A stretch of 64,000 nucleotides of DNA, taken from Chitinophaga niabensis (GTDB lineage: Bacteria > Bacteroidota > Bacteroidia > Chitinophagales > Chitinophagaceae). Below the pieces are notes generated by a model, which saw only the letters and a list, made by a program, of their open reading frames with translations, did no database searches and was not told the origin of the DNA. Location of the stretch: assembly GCF_039545795.1 (NCBI RefSeq), contig NZ_CP154260.1, forward strand, positions 4,221,001 through 4,285,000. Reading direction: 5' to 3'. A program made the position numbers and the translations under genes. Below, one piece after another: positions 19,023 through 27,092 of this stretch. Each line of letters begins with the position of its first letter. The first letter of the stretch is position 1.

Positions 19023-19607
19023 ATGAAAAAAATTGCTTTTCTAGCATTATTCGGGGGCCTGTTCACCCAGCAGGCGAACGCACAGGAGCTCTCTCTTGGT
19101 GTAAAAGGTGGTCTTAACGTTGCCAAAGTAACCAACACCATCTTCAACGATGAGAAGACCCGTGCTGCCATTTACCTTGGCGGCTTTGCCCGTGTAACTT
19201 TTAACGAAAGCTGGAGTGTTCAGCCGGAATTATTCTACTCCGGCCAGGGGCTCAAATACAATGTTCCTATCCTGGGAGAATACAAGGTGCGCCTGAATTA
19301 CATCAACCTGCCTGTGATGGTACAGTATCATCTCATTCCTGAATTTTACCTGGAAGCAGGCCCTCAGCTGGGTTTTATGGTAGCTGCCAAAAACAAACAC
19401 GGTAACACTACCGTGGATATCCAAAACCACACGAGAGGGGTAGACTTTGGGCTGGGCTTTGGACTGGGTTACGACTTTGACTTCGGTGTAGGTATCGGTG
19501 CAAGGTATAATTTCGGATTAACGGATGTGTATGATCACGATGAGAGCCAGAAGAATTCCGTTGCACAGTTCGGGTTATATTATACCCTTGGGAAGTTTAA
19601 AAGATAA
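19023..19607 (+). CDS. Outer-membrane beta-barrel protein (PorT/OMP_b-brl_2-like)
   Basis: The 194-residue product has a signal peptide ending A-N-A-Q (residues 1-21) and then alternating hydrophobic strands with paired glycines (L-S-L-G-V-K-G-G-L-N near 23-32, V-Q-P-E-L-F-Y-S-G-Q-G near 66-76, Y-L-E-A-G-P-Q-L-G near 107-115), the pattern of 8-stranded porin-like family barrels that are abundant in Bacteroidota. The precise function is unknown. It starts 45 bases after the terminator of the OmpA-like gene and ends 33 bases before the 3' end of the convergent HAD gene. Confidence 0.85.
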   Translation: MKKIAFLALFGGLFTQQANAQELSLGVKGGLNVAKVTNTIFNDEKTRAAIYLGGFARVTFNESWSVQPELFYSGQGLKYNVPILGEYKVRLNYINLPVMVQYHLIPEFYLEAGPQLGFMVAAKNKHGNTTVDIQNHTRGVDFGLGFGLGYDFDFGVGIGARYNFGLTDVYDHDESQKNSVAQFGLYYTLGKFKR

Positions 19608-19640
19608 TTGAACGGCAGCATTTATTGCTGCTGTTCTGTT

Positions 19641-20300
19641 CTAAGCCAATCCCAGCAATGGCATAAAAGCACGTTCTTCAAAAATGTGATCTGCCACTTC
19701 CTTCAACCTGTCATGCTCTGTATTAAAAGCAATGCCTATACCCGCTTTGCGCACCATACAGATATCATTTACACCGTCTCCGATAGCGAGGATGTTCTGC
19801 ATCTCAATGTCATACTGACCACGTACATGCTGCATCATGTTACATTTGCAGTAATCATGGTTACAGTCATTATCCGGCAGCTTTAAAAAATTAGCGGGAA
19901 TGCTCACAACGCCGGTAGCAATATTATCATGAAACTCCAGCACATTGGCGCAGGAGAAATGCATGCCCAGCTGCTCTTTCACGTAATTGGTGATGCAGGT
20001 ATAACTATCACTGATGATGCCGCATACATATCCCTTTTCTTTCAATCCCTTTATCACACTTACGGCATCTCCTACTAACGGGATCGATCGTACGACAGCT
20101 ATCAGTTCTTCCTGCGTTCTTCCTTTCAGCAATTGTGCGATCTTTTGTGTGCGTATGATATCTGAATAACCCGCTTGTATAATAGCCCGCAGCTCCGGCA
20201 TAAAGCCAAGCTTCTCAGCTGCAGTGTAAATAAAGCTTTTGTGCAGAAGGGTATTGTCCATATCAAAAATGGCCATCTTCCTAAAGGGCTGTGTTTGCAT
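19641..20300 (-). CDS. HAD-IB family phosphatase (phosphoserine phosphatase-like)
   Basis: The 219-residue protein has HAD motif I F-D-M-D-N-T-L-L (Asp13 nucleophile, Asp15 acid), motif II I-I-S-D-S-Y near 95-100, and motif IV G-D-G-V-N-D (174-179), in the arrangement of SerB-like enzymes with a helical cap. The substrate may be phosphoserine or another small phosphate ester. A cysteine/histidine cluster at 146-153 (C-x-H-x-x-C-x-C) lies between motifs II and IV. A perfect TAnnTTTG element lies just upstream, giving a very short leader. It is divergent from argS. Confidence 0.82.
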   Translation of the reverse strand: MQTQPFRKMAIFDMDNTLLHKSFIYTAAEKLGFMPELRAIIQAGYSDIIRTQKIAQLLKGRTQEELIAVVRSIPLVGDAVSVIKGLKEKGYVCGIISDSYTCITNYVKEQLGMHFSCANVLEFHDNIATGVVSIPANFLKLPDNDCNHDYCKCNMMQHVRGQYDIEMQNILAIGDGVNDICMVRKAGIGIAFNTEHDRLKEVADHIFEERAFMPLLGLA

Positions 20301-20307
20301 GGTATCA

Positions 20308-20315
20308 CAAAGTTA
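20308..20315 (-). promoter_or_regulatory. -7 element TAACTTTG for the HAD phosphatase gene
   Basis: Perfect match to the Bacteroidota TAnnTTTG element on the minus strand, 7 bases before the ATG. No good TTTG is seen at -33, so the promoter may be weak or the leader nearly absent. Confidence 0.5.
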
Positions 20316-20369
20316 CGCAAAATTGCCCGGCCATCCGGGAGCAGGCTGTTAAATTAGGTTTAATAAAAC

Positions 20370-20390
20370 TACCTTTGCTGTCTAAATTTG
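20370..20390 (+). promoter_or_regulatory. Two -7 elements in series upstream of argS
   Basis: TACCTTTG at 20370-20377 and TAAATTTG at 20383-20390 both match TAnnTTTG, 18-30 bases before the chosen argS ATG at 20408. Their position supports that start over the longer in-frame one at 20291, which would lie upstream of both. Confidence 0.55.
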
Positions 20391-20407
20391 CATTAACATT
20401 TTTCAGA

Positions 20408-22339
20408 ATGAGTGTAGTTATTGCTATCAAAAACGCCGCAGCAGCGGCCATTCAGGCCTTATACCAGCAGAATTTCACTGCTGACGATGTGTCTGTTAAC
20501 ACCACCAAGCCAGAATTCGAAGGGGAATATACTGTTGTCGTATTTTCATTCACAAAGTTCAGCCGCCTGAAACCGGAAGAAACCGGCAAACAACTGGGCG
20601 AATACCTTTTAGCCAATAACCCTGCGCTTTTTGCGGGCTTTAACGTAGTGAAAGGTTTCCTCAACCTCCAGATCCAGGATCAATACTGGATACAATACCT
20701 GCAAAACGCACATAGTAATAAAGCCGTTGGCCAGAAGCCTGCCAATGGCCGTAAAGTGATGGTGGAATATTCTTCTCCCAACACCAATAAACCCTTACAC
20801 CTGGGGCACCTGCGCAATAATTTCCTGGGTTACTCCGTAGCGGAAATTTATAAAGCGAATGGGTTTGAAGTGATCAAAGCCAACCTGGTGAATGACCGTG
20901 GTATCCACATCTGCAAATCCATGCTTGCATGGCAGTTATTTGCACATGGTGATACACCTGAAACCACCGGCATTAAAGGAGATCACCTGGTAGGTGACTA
21001 CTATGTACATTTCGAAAAAATACTGCGTGATCAGGCAGAGCCGATCATCTCCCGCGTACTGGAAGGCAACCTGAAAGATTTTGAAGGCGCGGAAAAGGAT
21101 AAGATAGAAAAACTGCACAATGCCACCCACAAACCGGAAGTGCAGGCAGATAAAGAGAAGCTGGCTAAAGTACAGGATGAGATAAAAGAACTGAGCCGTA
21201 ATAAAACAGAGATCATGCAGCAGGCTAAGATCATGCTGCAGCAGTGGGAAGCCGGTAACCCTGAGGTACGCGCACTCTGGGCTACCATGAACGGATGGGT
21301 GTACGAAGGTTTTAATAAAACCTACCAGCGCCTTGGCATTGATTTCGACAAAATGTATTACGAAAGCAATACCTACCTGCTGGGAAAAGACCTGGTGGAA
21401 GAAGGTTTGCGGAAAGGTGTGCTGTTCCGTAAAGAAGATAACTCCGTATGGATAGATCTTACGGCAGACGGGCTGGATGAGAAATTATTGCTCCGTGGAG
21501 ACGGTACATCTGTATACATGACGCAGGACCTGGGCACTGCGCGTTTGAAGTATGACGATTACCAGATGGAAGAAAGCCTGTACGTGGTAGCAGATGAACA
21601 GAACTATCATTTCAAGGTATTGAAACTGATCTTACAGAAACTGCAGGAACCTTGCGCAGATGGTATTTACCATCTCTCCTACGGCATGGTGGAATTACCG
21701 CATGGCCGTATGAAAAGCAGGGAAGGCACCGTAGTGGATGCAGATGATCTGATTGAAGAAATGGTGCACACTGCCGCCACACAAACAGAAGAATTAGGTA
21801 AAACGAAAGGTTTCTCTGAAGAAGAATTACGTGAGTTGTACGAAACCATTGGTTTGGGCGCCATGAAATTCTTTCTGCTGAAAGTAGATCCTAAAAAGAA
21901 AATGGTGTTCAATCCCGAAGAGTCTATTGACCTTCACGGTTTCACCGGCCCCTTTATACAATACAGCTATGCGCGTATCCAGTCCATCCTGCGTGAATTC
22001 AGCACGGCAGACCTGGAAGGCCTTACAGCGTATACGCATAACGACTCATTACTGCCCATGGAAAAAGAGCTGATCATGTTATGTGAGCAGTTCGATACCA
22101 TCCTGCTGGAAGCACAAAAGGAAATGAGCCCGGCTGTGATTGCCAATTATGCATTTTTACTGGCACAGACCTTCAATTCCTTTTATGCTAAAAAGGAGCA
22201 GGGTAAATACATTTACTCTGTGAGAGATGCAGAAAATGAGAATAAGAAGAAACTGCGTCTGCAGATGGCTACCCTCACGGCGAACACAATCAAACAAAGT
22301 TTGAAGTTCATGGGTATTTCGGTACCAGAGCGGATGTAA
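20408..22339 (+). CDS. argS: Arginine-tRNA ligase
   Basis: The 643-residue class I synthetase charges tRNA-Arg. The chosen ATG gives the usual N-terminal additional domain (M-S-V-V-I-A-I-K); the longer frame would start inside the promoter region. The HIGH-type motif is H-L-G-H-L-R (residues 135-140), and the KMSKS-equivalent is the G-R-M-K-S-R-E-G-T-V-V loop near 435-445, as usual for ArgS. A charged, coiled insertion at about 235-285 fits ArgS of this phylum. The C-terminal anticodon-binding domain ends in the conserved M-G-I-x-V-P-E-R-M. The gene is followed after 3 bases by a convergent TPR gene. Confidence 0.97.
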   Translation: MSVVIAIKNAAAAAIQALYQQNFTADDVSVNTTKPEFEGEYTVVVFSFTKFSRLKPEETGKQLGEYLLANNPALFAGFNVVKGFLNLQIQDQYWIQYLQNAHSNKAVGQKPANGRKVMVEYSSPNTNKPLHLGHLRNNFLGYSVAEIYKANGFEVIKANLVNDRGIHICKSMLAWQLFAHGDTPETTGIKGDHLVGDYYVHFEKILRDQAEPIISRVLEGNLKDFEGAEKDKIEKLHNATHKPEVQADKEKLAKVQDEIKELSRNKTEIMQQAKIMLQQWEAGNPEVRALWATMNGWVYEGFNKTYQRLGIDFDKMYYESNTYLLGKDLVEEGLRKGVLFRKEDNSVWIDLTADGLDEKLLLRGDGTSVYMTQDLGTARLKYDDYQMEESLYVVADEQNYHFKVLKLILQKLQEPCADGIYHLSYGMVELPHGRMKSREGTVVDADDLIEEMVHTAATQTEELGKTKGFSEEELRELYETIGLGAMKFFLLKVDPKKKMVFNPEESIDLHGFTGPFIQYSYARIQSILREFSTADLEGLTAYTHNDSLLPMEKELIMLCEQFDTILLEAQKEMSPAVIANYAFLLAQTFNSFYAKKEQGKYIYSVRDAENENKKKLRLQMATLTANTIKQSLKFMGISVPERM

Positions 22340-22342
22340 TGA

Positions 22343-23353
22343 TCACCGCTCCCCTAAGGTTAAAGCCTGATCGCAGATAGCCTGCCCGCGGGCAACCTCA
22401 CCGGAACAGATATACGATTTCCCGAGCATGAACATGGCAAAGCCGTTCAATGGCTGCTGCAGGAGAATGTTATTCCATTGCGTGATAGCGTTCTTAAATT
22501 CCTGTTTCTTGTAATAGGCATTGGCGAGGTTCGTCATTACCTGAACATCTTTAGGTCTTATTGCTAAAGCGGAGAGCAGGTTACGTATGGCGTCATCATA
22601 AGCGGCCTGTTTAAGGTGGGCCATACCCAGGTTTAAATAAAGATCTGCGTCTACGGGGCGCCCTAACCTGGCTGCCTGCTCAAATGCCCCCGTGGCGGTT
22701 TTGTAGTTTTCCATATTGAAATTCATCATTCCCAGTTCGTAATATACATCCGGCGAGGTACTGTCTCCCTGCAGTGATAACTCGTAATAACGGATGCTTT
22801 GTTTATAATCTTCCTGCTGGGCGTACAACCGCGCAACCTGGCAGAGTAATTCTGCCTTCCGCGGTTCTTCCTTACAGGCATTTTCCAGCGCAGGGATGGC
22901 TTCTGCCGGATGATCGAGGTAAGAATAACTTAACCCGATGATCCTGTGCATTTTGCGGCAGCCCTGTTGTTGCGCGCGGTAAGCATAGGTCAGTGCATCC
23001 TCATACGCTTTTTGCTCGTAAAAGATGCCCGCCAGCGTTTCCAGCGCAGCCGGATGTTCAGGAGACTTTTCCAGTAAAATGAGTAATTGTTGTTTAGCCG
23101 GTTCCGGCTGCTGCTGCAGGCGGTAGATCCCGGCCAGTTCTATATATGCTGCCGCAAAAGCCCCGTCAGCAGCAATAGCAGCCATAAAACGCTGTTGCGC
23201 TTCATCCAGGCGGCCATCCTTCTTCAGCTGCAATCCCTCCTTATATAGTTTCCTGGCACGGTTATCACCGGATGGTGATCCCGCAAAGGCCGGCACAATA
23301 ATAAACATCGCCAGCACAAAGGTGCATAGGTGTAGGATACGGTATAGGAACAT
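22343..23353 (-). CDS. Exported TPR-repeat protein
   Basis: The 336-residue product begins with a signal peptide (hydrophobic 8-22, cleavage near A-F-A-G) and then consists of about eight tetratricopeptide repeats with the A-x-x-x-L-G/Y-x-x-x-x-x-x-Y-x-x-A pattern (for example residues 45-78 and 175-210). Such proteins are periplasmic or outer-membrane scaffolds that bind partner proteins. The partner is not evident. It lies downstream of cdd on the same strand, separated by a hairpin and its own -7 element. Confidence 0.82.
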   Translation of the reverse strand: MFLYRILHLCTFVLAMFIIVPAFAGSPSGDNRARKLYKEGLQLKKDGRLDEAQQRFMAAIAADGAFAAAYIELAGIYRLQQQPEPAKQQLLILLEKSPEHPAALETLAGIFYEQKAYEDALTYAYRAQQQGCRKMHRIIGLSYSYLDHPAEAIPALENACKEEPRKAELLCQVARLYAQQEDYKQSIRYYELSLQGDSTSPDVYYELGMMNFNMENYKTATGAFEQAARLGRPVDADLYLNLGMAHLKQAAYDDAIRNLLSALAIRPKDVQVMTNLANAYYKKQEFKNAITQWNNILLQQPLNGFAMFMLGKSYICSGEVARGQAICDQALTLGER

Positions 23354-23355
23354 AT

Positions 23356-23376
23356 AAAAAGCACTTTACGTGCTTT
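23356..23376 (-). terminator. Hairpin with T run between cdd and the TPR gene
   Basis: Seven-base arms (23370-23376 and 23358-23364) with a 5-base loop are followed on the minus strand by a short T run. It could end the cdd transcript or lie in the leader of the TPR gene. Confidence 0.45.
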
Positions 23377-23378
23377 GA

Positions 23379-23386
23379 CAAATATA
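23379..23386 (-). promoter_or_regulatory. -7 element TATATTTG for the TPR gene
   Basis: Perfect TAnnTTTG match on the minus strand, 25 bases before the ATG. The -33 region reads TTTCG at 19-base spacing, a partial match. Confidence 0.5.
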
Positions 23387-23399
23387 AATAAAGATTAAT

Positions 23400-23897
23400 T
23401 TATAACGAAAAATATTTCATGTCATCTGAGGAAAAAGAAAGGGGCAGTAACTGGAGGGCATCCCCGATCACGATCACCTTCCCGGTAAGGCCGGAGAGGA
23501 TCAGCCGGATGGGAGCCCTGAACCGCTGCTGGTATTCCGCCAGGGTCTGCCGGCAGAGACCGCAGGGGCTGATGGGCCTGGAACTGTCTCCCTGCTCATT
23601 ATGGTAGCTCACGGCAATGGTTTGTACCGGCACATCCGGGTATTGGGAAGAAGCGGCCGAAAGCCCTGTTCTTTCCGCACAGATCCCTACCGGGTAGGAA
23701 GCATTCTCCTGGTTGGTACCCACTACCTGTTTGCCGTTAGCCAGCTGTAATACGGCGCCGACCCTGAAATGGGAATAGGGTGCATAAGCGTGTTTGGTGG
23801 CTTCCCTTGCCGCCCGGAGCAGAGCAGCATCAGCCGGGGATAAGGAAGAAATGTCCGTGTGTTCTTCAAATATGATCTGTTGGGATCTCAGTTCCAT
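23400..23897 (-). CDS. cdd: Cytidine deaminase
   Basis: The 165-residue enzyme deaminates cytidine and deoxycytidine to uridine forms in pyrimidine salvage. The zinc-site motifs are clear: C-A-E with Cys73 and catalytic Glu75, and P-C-G-L-C with Cys112 and Cys115. The substrate loop Y-S-H-F-R-V-G-A (41-48) and the N-x-E-N-A-S-Y segment (62-68) match the tetrameric family. It lies between lepB and the TPR gene on the same strand. A long inverted repeat separates it from lepB, so it is probably transcribed separately. Confidence 0.95.
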   Translation of the reverse strand: MELRSQQIIFEEHTDISSLSPADAALLRAAREATKHAYAPYSHFRVGAVLQLANGKQVVGTNQENASYPVGICAERTGLSAASSQYPDVPVQTIAVSYHNEQGDSSRPISPCGLCRQTLAEYQQRFRAPIRLILSGLTGKVIVIGDALQLLPLSFSSDDMKYFSL

Positions 23898-23913
23898 ACA
23901 TTGGGTTTAATTA

Positions 23914-23982
23914 AACAGGGAGCAGCAAATGCCGGATTCCGAAGGTAATGCTTTTCGAAATTCAACGATGCTGCTCCCTGTT
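23914..23982. repeat. Perfect 13-bp inverted repeat with 43-base loop between lepB and cdd
   Basis: Arms at 23914-23926 and 23970-23982 are perfect reverse complements. In the minus-strand RNA the second arm is followed by UUUAAUUAAA, so it may end the lepB transcript, although the loop is long for a terminator. Confidence 0.6.
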
Positions 23983-24005
23983 GGTTATGAACCTTTTGAG
24001 CGTAA

Positions 24006-25181
24006 TTACCGGATAGTTCTGAACAGGCGGCTCCAGCGGATGCCACCTTTACCGTAGCTCATCCAGATGAGCCAGGCCTTCCCTACCACATGGTCCTCCG
24101 GAACAAATCCCCAATAGCGGGAATCCAGGGATTTATGACGGTTATCCCCCATCATCCAGTAGTAGTTCATTTTAAAGGTGTAGATATTAGTGGCTTTGCC
24201 ATTGATAACAAACTGGCCACCTTTGGTTTCCAGGGTATTGTTCTCATATACGGCAATAATGCGGCGGTATAACTCAATATTGCTGCTATCCAGTGTTACG
24301 GTAGCGCCTTTTTGAGGAATATAGATGGGACCGAAGTTATCGATGGTGAATTTGAAATGCGCGGTATCCTGCGGCCAAACCCCATCTTCCGTATTATCCA
24401 GGAAAGGCTGGATGTTGTTGTTCACGATGGGGAAAGCACCGATCTCTTTGGCTTCTGAAGGCGTAAGATTATAACTCATCCTGCCCGCTACTTTCATTTC
24501 CGGGGTATTGTCCACCCCCATTTCTTCGAGGCGCATCGGGTTCAGGGTCTGATTCTCTGAAGTGGTAACATGATAAAAACGCTGGCTGGCCGGCGGCGGT
24601 GTTTCAGGTCTGCCATTCACGATCACGATACCGTCTCTTACGGCCAGGGAATCACCTGCAATACCTACACAACGTTTGATATAGTTTTCGCGTTTATCTA
24701 CGGGGCGGGAAGTAACCTGGAATTGCCTCCACACTTCGTCCCTCCCCATCCGGCGAACCAGCTCGTAATAGCTTTCGTCCTGATGCTCAAGGGCTACGGT
24801 ATCTCCTTCAGGGAAGTTGAATACCACTACATCGTTCCGTTTGATATCACCAAAACCGGGCATGCGCCTGTACTTCCAGGAAACTGCCTCCGAATAGGCT
24901 TTGGTATATTTTGTCAGGGGAAGGGTATGATGTGTAAAGGGTACTGCTAATGGTGTCATAGGGATGCGGGGACCGTAACTAACTTTGCTGACGAACAGGA
25001 AATCATTCACCAGTAAGGTTTTTTCCATTGAAGGCGTAGGTATGGTATATGCTTCAAAAATGAAGGTGCGGATCAGCGTAGCCGCTATTACGGCGAATAA
25101 AGCTGCATCCAGCCATTCGCGTACTGCGGACTTTTTCTTCTTAGGCTGACCATCCTTCTTTCTCCAAAATGCCAGGTTCAT
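24006..25181 (-). CDS. lepB: Signal peptidase I
   Basis: The 391-residue inner-membrane serine peptidase removes signal peptides from exported preproteins. The ATG at 25181 gives M-N-L-A-F-W-R-K-K, a lysine-rich cytoplasmic head and one membrane segment (about 23-42). The nucleophile is Ser51 in P-T-P-S-M, the general base Lys169 in Y-I-K-R-C-V-G, and box E is M-G-D-N-R-H-K-S-L-D-S-R-Y-W-G. A large insertion between the lysine box and box E (about 190-320) makes the protein longer than E. coli LepB, as is usual in this phylum. It is divergent from the MerR-type gene. Confidence 0.95.
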   Translation of the reverse strand: MNLAFWRKKDGQPKKKKSAVREWLDAALFAVIAATLIRTFIFEAYTIPTPSMEKTLLVNDFLFVSKVSYGPRIPMTPLAVPFTHHTLPLTKYTKAYSEAVSWKYRRMPGFGDIKRNDVVVFNFPEGDTVALEHQDESYYELVRRMGRDEVWRQFQVTSRPVDKRENYIKRCVGIAGDSLAVRDGIVIVNGRPETPPPASQRFYHVTTSENQTLNPMRLEEMGVDNTPEMKVAGRMSYNLTPSEAKEIGAFPIVNNNIQPFLDNTEDGVWPQDTAHFKFTIDNFGPIYIPQKGATVTLDSSNIELYRRIIAVYENNTLETKGGQFVINGKATNIYTFKMNYYWMMGDNRHKSLDSRYWGFVPEDHVVGKAWLIWMSYGKGGIRWSRLFRTIR

Positions 25182-25208
25182 TCGATATCGTTTAGTTAGT
25201 TGAAAGAA

Positions 25209-25216
25209 CAAATATA
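25209..25216 (-). promoter_or_regulatory. -7 element TATATTTG for lepB
   Basis: Perfect TAnnTTTG match on the minus strand, 27 bases before the lepB ATG; no convincing -33 box. Confidence 0.5.
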
Positions 25217-25318
25217 ATATTCTACCAATTGTAAGCTAGTTTTCCTTCGCAAAAGTTTTCATAAAAAAATCCCACGATAGTTCGGTAAAATCAACGCGCA
25301 GGTCAAACAGTTTATAGC

Positions 25319-25326
25319 TATTTTTG
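25319..25326 (+). promoter_or_regulatory. -7 element TATTTTTG for the MerR-B12 gene
   Basis: Perfect TAnnTTTG match on the plus strand, 22 bases before the TTG start at 25349. If the regulator represses itself, its operator should lie around here. Confidence 0.5.
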
Positions 25327-25348
25327 TTTAATTACTATACACGTAACA

Positions 25349-26242
25349 TTGAACAGTTTCACCATAAAGGATCTGGAAAGCCTCACCGGCATCAAAGCGC
25401 ACACCATCAGAATATGGGAACAGCGCTATAATGTAATGCGGCCTAAACGGAAAGATACAAATCACCGGGTATATGACAACGGTGATCTTAAACATATCAT
25501 GCGCATTGCGTACTTATACCGTCACGGTTACAAGATCTCCAAGATCGCCATGATGACGGATGAGCAGATCAAGCAATTGTCGCTGGAAGAAGGCGGGCAG
25601 AAGGGTACACACCTGCACCAGGTGTATATCAATCAGTTAGTGGAGGCCATGATCGATTTTGATCAGACCAAATTTGAGAAGATCTTCCATAATGTATTGC
25701 TCCGGATGGGTTTTGAACAGACCATCCTGAAAGTGATCTACCCTTATATGGAACGGATTGGCCTGCTCTGGCTGGTGGACTGTGTGATCCCTGCACAGGA
25801 ACACTTCGCTGCCAATATCATCCGTAAAAAGCTGATGGTAGCCATAGACGGGCTGGACCTGCCCAAAGAAGAGGATGAAAAGTTCCTGCTCTTTCTCCCG
25901 GAAGGCGAATTTCACGAAGTACCCCTTCTTTTCACCCAATACATGCTCAAGAAACATGGCTGCGCCGTGATCAATTTCGGAGCGAACGTACCCTTAGAAG
26001 ATCTTACCTTTTACACAGAACGCAAACAGGTAGATCATATCTACACGCATATCATCACCAATTTCCCGCAAAAGGCGCTGGATAACTTTGTGCGGGACCT
26101 GGGAAGGCTTTTCCCCGGCATCCCGGTTACCATCTCCGGCCCCCAGATTGTACGGATCACACCGCCCCTGCCGGACAATGTGACGCTTTTAATGTCTATG
26201 GAAGAAGTGCTGCAGTATGTGCGGCGTAAGGTGGTTTTATAA
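25349..26242 (+). CDS. MerR-family regulator with cobalamin-binding domain (CarH/LitR-like)
   Basis: The 297-residue protein starts with TTG and has a MerR winged helix (residues 3-75; I-K-D-L-E-S-L-T-G-I, T-I-R-I-W-E-Q-R-Y), then a four-helix B12-binding cap (about 90-165) and a Rossmann-like B12 domain (175-297). The cap contains Trp141 followed by nine residues and Glu151-His152, the W-x9-E-H pattern that in CarH marks the adenosylcobalamin light-sensing pocket. His189 in G-E-F-H-E-V is at the place of the lower cobalt ligand. It may therefore be a light- or B12-responsive repressor. No carotenoid gene lies in the window, so the target is unknown. Its last six bases overlap the convergent hydrolase gene. 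Confidence 0.88.
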   Translation: MNSFTIKDLESLTGIKAHTIRIWEQRYNVMRPKRKDTNHRVYDNGDLKHIMRIAYLYRHGYKISKIAMMTDEQIKQLSLEEGGQKGTHLHQVYINQLVEAMIDFDQTKFEKIFHNVLLRMGFEQTILKVIYPYMERIGLLWLVDCVIPAQEHFAANIIRKKLMVAIDGLDLPKEEDEKFLLFLPEGEFHEVPLLFTQYMLKKHGCAVINFGANVPLEDLTFYTERKQVDHIYTHIITNFPQKALDNFVRDLGRLFPGIPVTISGPQIVRITPPLPDNVTLLMSMEEVLQYVRRKVVL

Positions 26243-26893
26243 TTCTCTTTCCAGGATCCTGTTAATTTCCCTGGCGCGGTTCATCACCATAAAGTGTCCG
26301 CCTTTTATGATCGTATGGGTAGGTTGTACAAATCTGCGCGGGAAAGGCCGGTCGTTACTCCCGTGAATATGTACGAGAGAGGGCGGCACCCATTCATTCT
26401 GCCAGCTCAGCACCGCGTTCAGTGCCCAGCGCATATAGAAGTGATCTTTATTCTGACTGTACAGGTAATCATGCAGTAACTGCCTTTCCTGCTCTGTGCT
26501 CGTTTGCATAAACAGCCGTACAATGAACTGGCGCTGGCCGAACACGAGTTTATCCGGCAGGGTCCGCAACAACCGCTTTGCCAGCTTGTTGTAATAAGGG
26601 GGCAGTTCCCGTTTGTGTTTGATGCTGGATAATAAGATCACCTTTTCCACCGGTTGCTGACGGGCAATTTCTATGCTCATCATACCACCAAAGGAAAGCC
26701 CCAGCATTACGGGGTTGGGATGCAGGATACGCCGGGCCATGCGGGCCGCATATTCTTCTATGGGCTCATCGTGGCTCAGTGGTTTGATCCAGGGGAGAAA
26801 ATGTGTTTCATAACCTTCCGGAAATTCCAGGTTTTGAAACACCCTTTCATCAGCCCCGAGTCCGCTGATCAGGTAAATGTGTTTGTTACTCAT
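26237..26893 (-). CDS. Alpha/beta hydrolase
   Basis: The 218-residue protein has the nucleophile elbow G-L-S-F-G-G (Ser near residue 70) and a late histidine in I-K-G-G-H-F-M, with an acidic residue in G-S-N-D-R-P-F between them. The ATG at 26893 is chosen because it gives the normal first strand M-S-N-K-H-I-Y-L-I-S-G-L-G-A-D; a longer frame starts inside the preceding regulator. The start codon overlaps the stop of the out-of-frame HTH segment (stop TAA inside A-T-G-A-G-T-A-A), so translation of that segment and this gene is probably coupled. The substrate is unknown. Confidence 0.78.
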   Translation of the reverse strand: MSNKHIYLISGLGADERVFQNLEFPEGYETHFLPWIKPLSHDEPIEEYAARMARRILHPNPVMLGLSFGGMMSIEIARQQPVEKVILLSSIKHKRELPPYYNKLAKRLLRTLPDKLVFGQRQFIVRLFMQTSTEQERQLLHDYLYSQNKDHFYMRWALNAVLSWQNEWVPPSLVHIHGSNDRPFPRRFVQPTHTIIKGGHFMVMNRAREINRILEREL

Positions 26894-27092
26894 TGTCTTC
26901 CGCGGATTTGCGAATATCGTACCGCTCCATCTTGTTGTATAGGTGACTACGCTGAATATCAAGCTCCTGGGCAGTTTTAGACACATTCCAGCCATTCTTG
27001 TTCAGCATAAATACTATAAAGATTTTTTCAACTTCATCACGGAAAGCATGCAGCCGGGTTAACACTAGCAACTCATCATTCAGGTAGTGGCT
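26886..27092 (-). CDS. Fis-type HTH domain of the NtrC-like regulator, encoded in the -1 frame
   Basis: This segment encodes S-H-Y-L-N-D-E-L-L-V-L-T-R-L followed by G-W-N-V-S-K-T-A-Q-E-L-D-I-Q-R-S-H-L-Y-N-K-M, the Fis/NtrC DNA-binding helix-turn-helix. It is in the -1 frame relative to the regulator gene that ends at 27080, and the two frames meet at a run of nine A (27092-27100 read on the minus strand). Joined by a -1 shift, the product would be about 459 residues, the normal NtrC length. There is no ATG in the segment (TTG at 27071 is possible). It overlaps the hydrolase start by 8 bases, which argues that ribosomes do reach its stop codon. Confidence 0.75.
   Translation of the reverse strand, partial: SHYLNDELLVLTRLHAFRDEVEKIFIVFMLNKNGWNVSKTAQELDIQRSHLYNKMERYDIRKSAEDNE

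Noticed and set aside
20291..20407. Longer N-terminus for argS
   Set aside because: The extra 39 residues are not conserved-looking and the region contains two promoter -7 elements.
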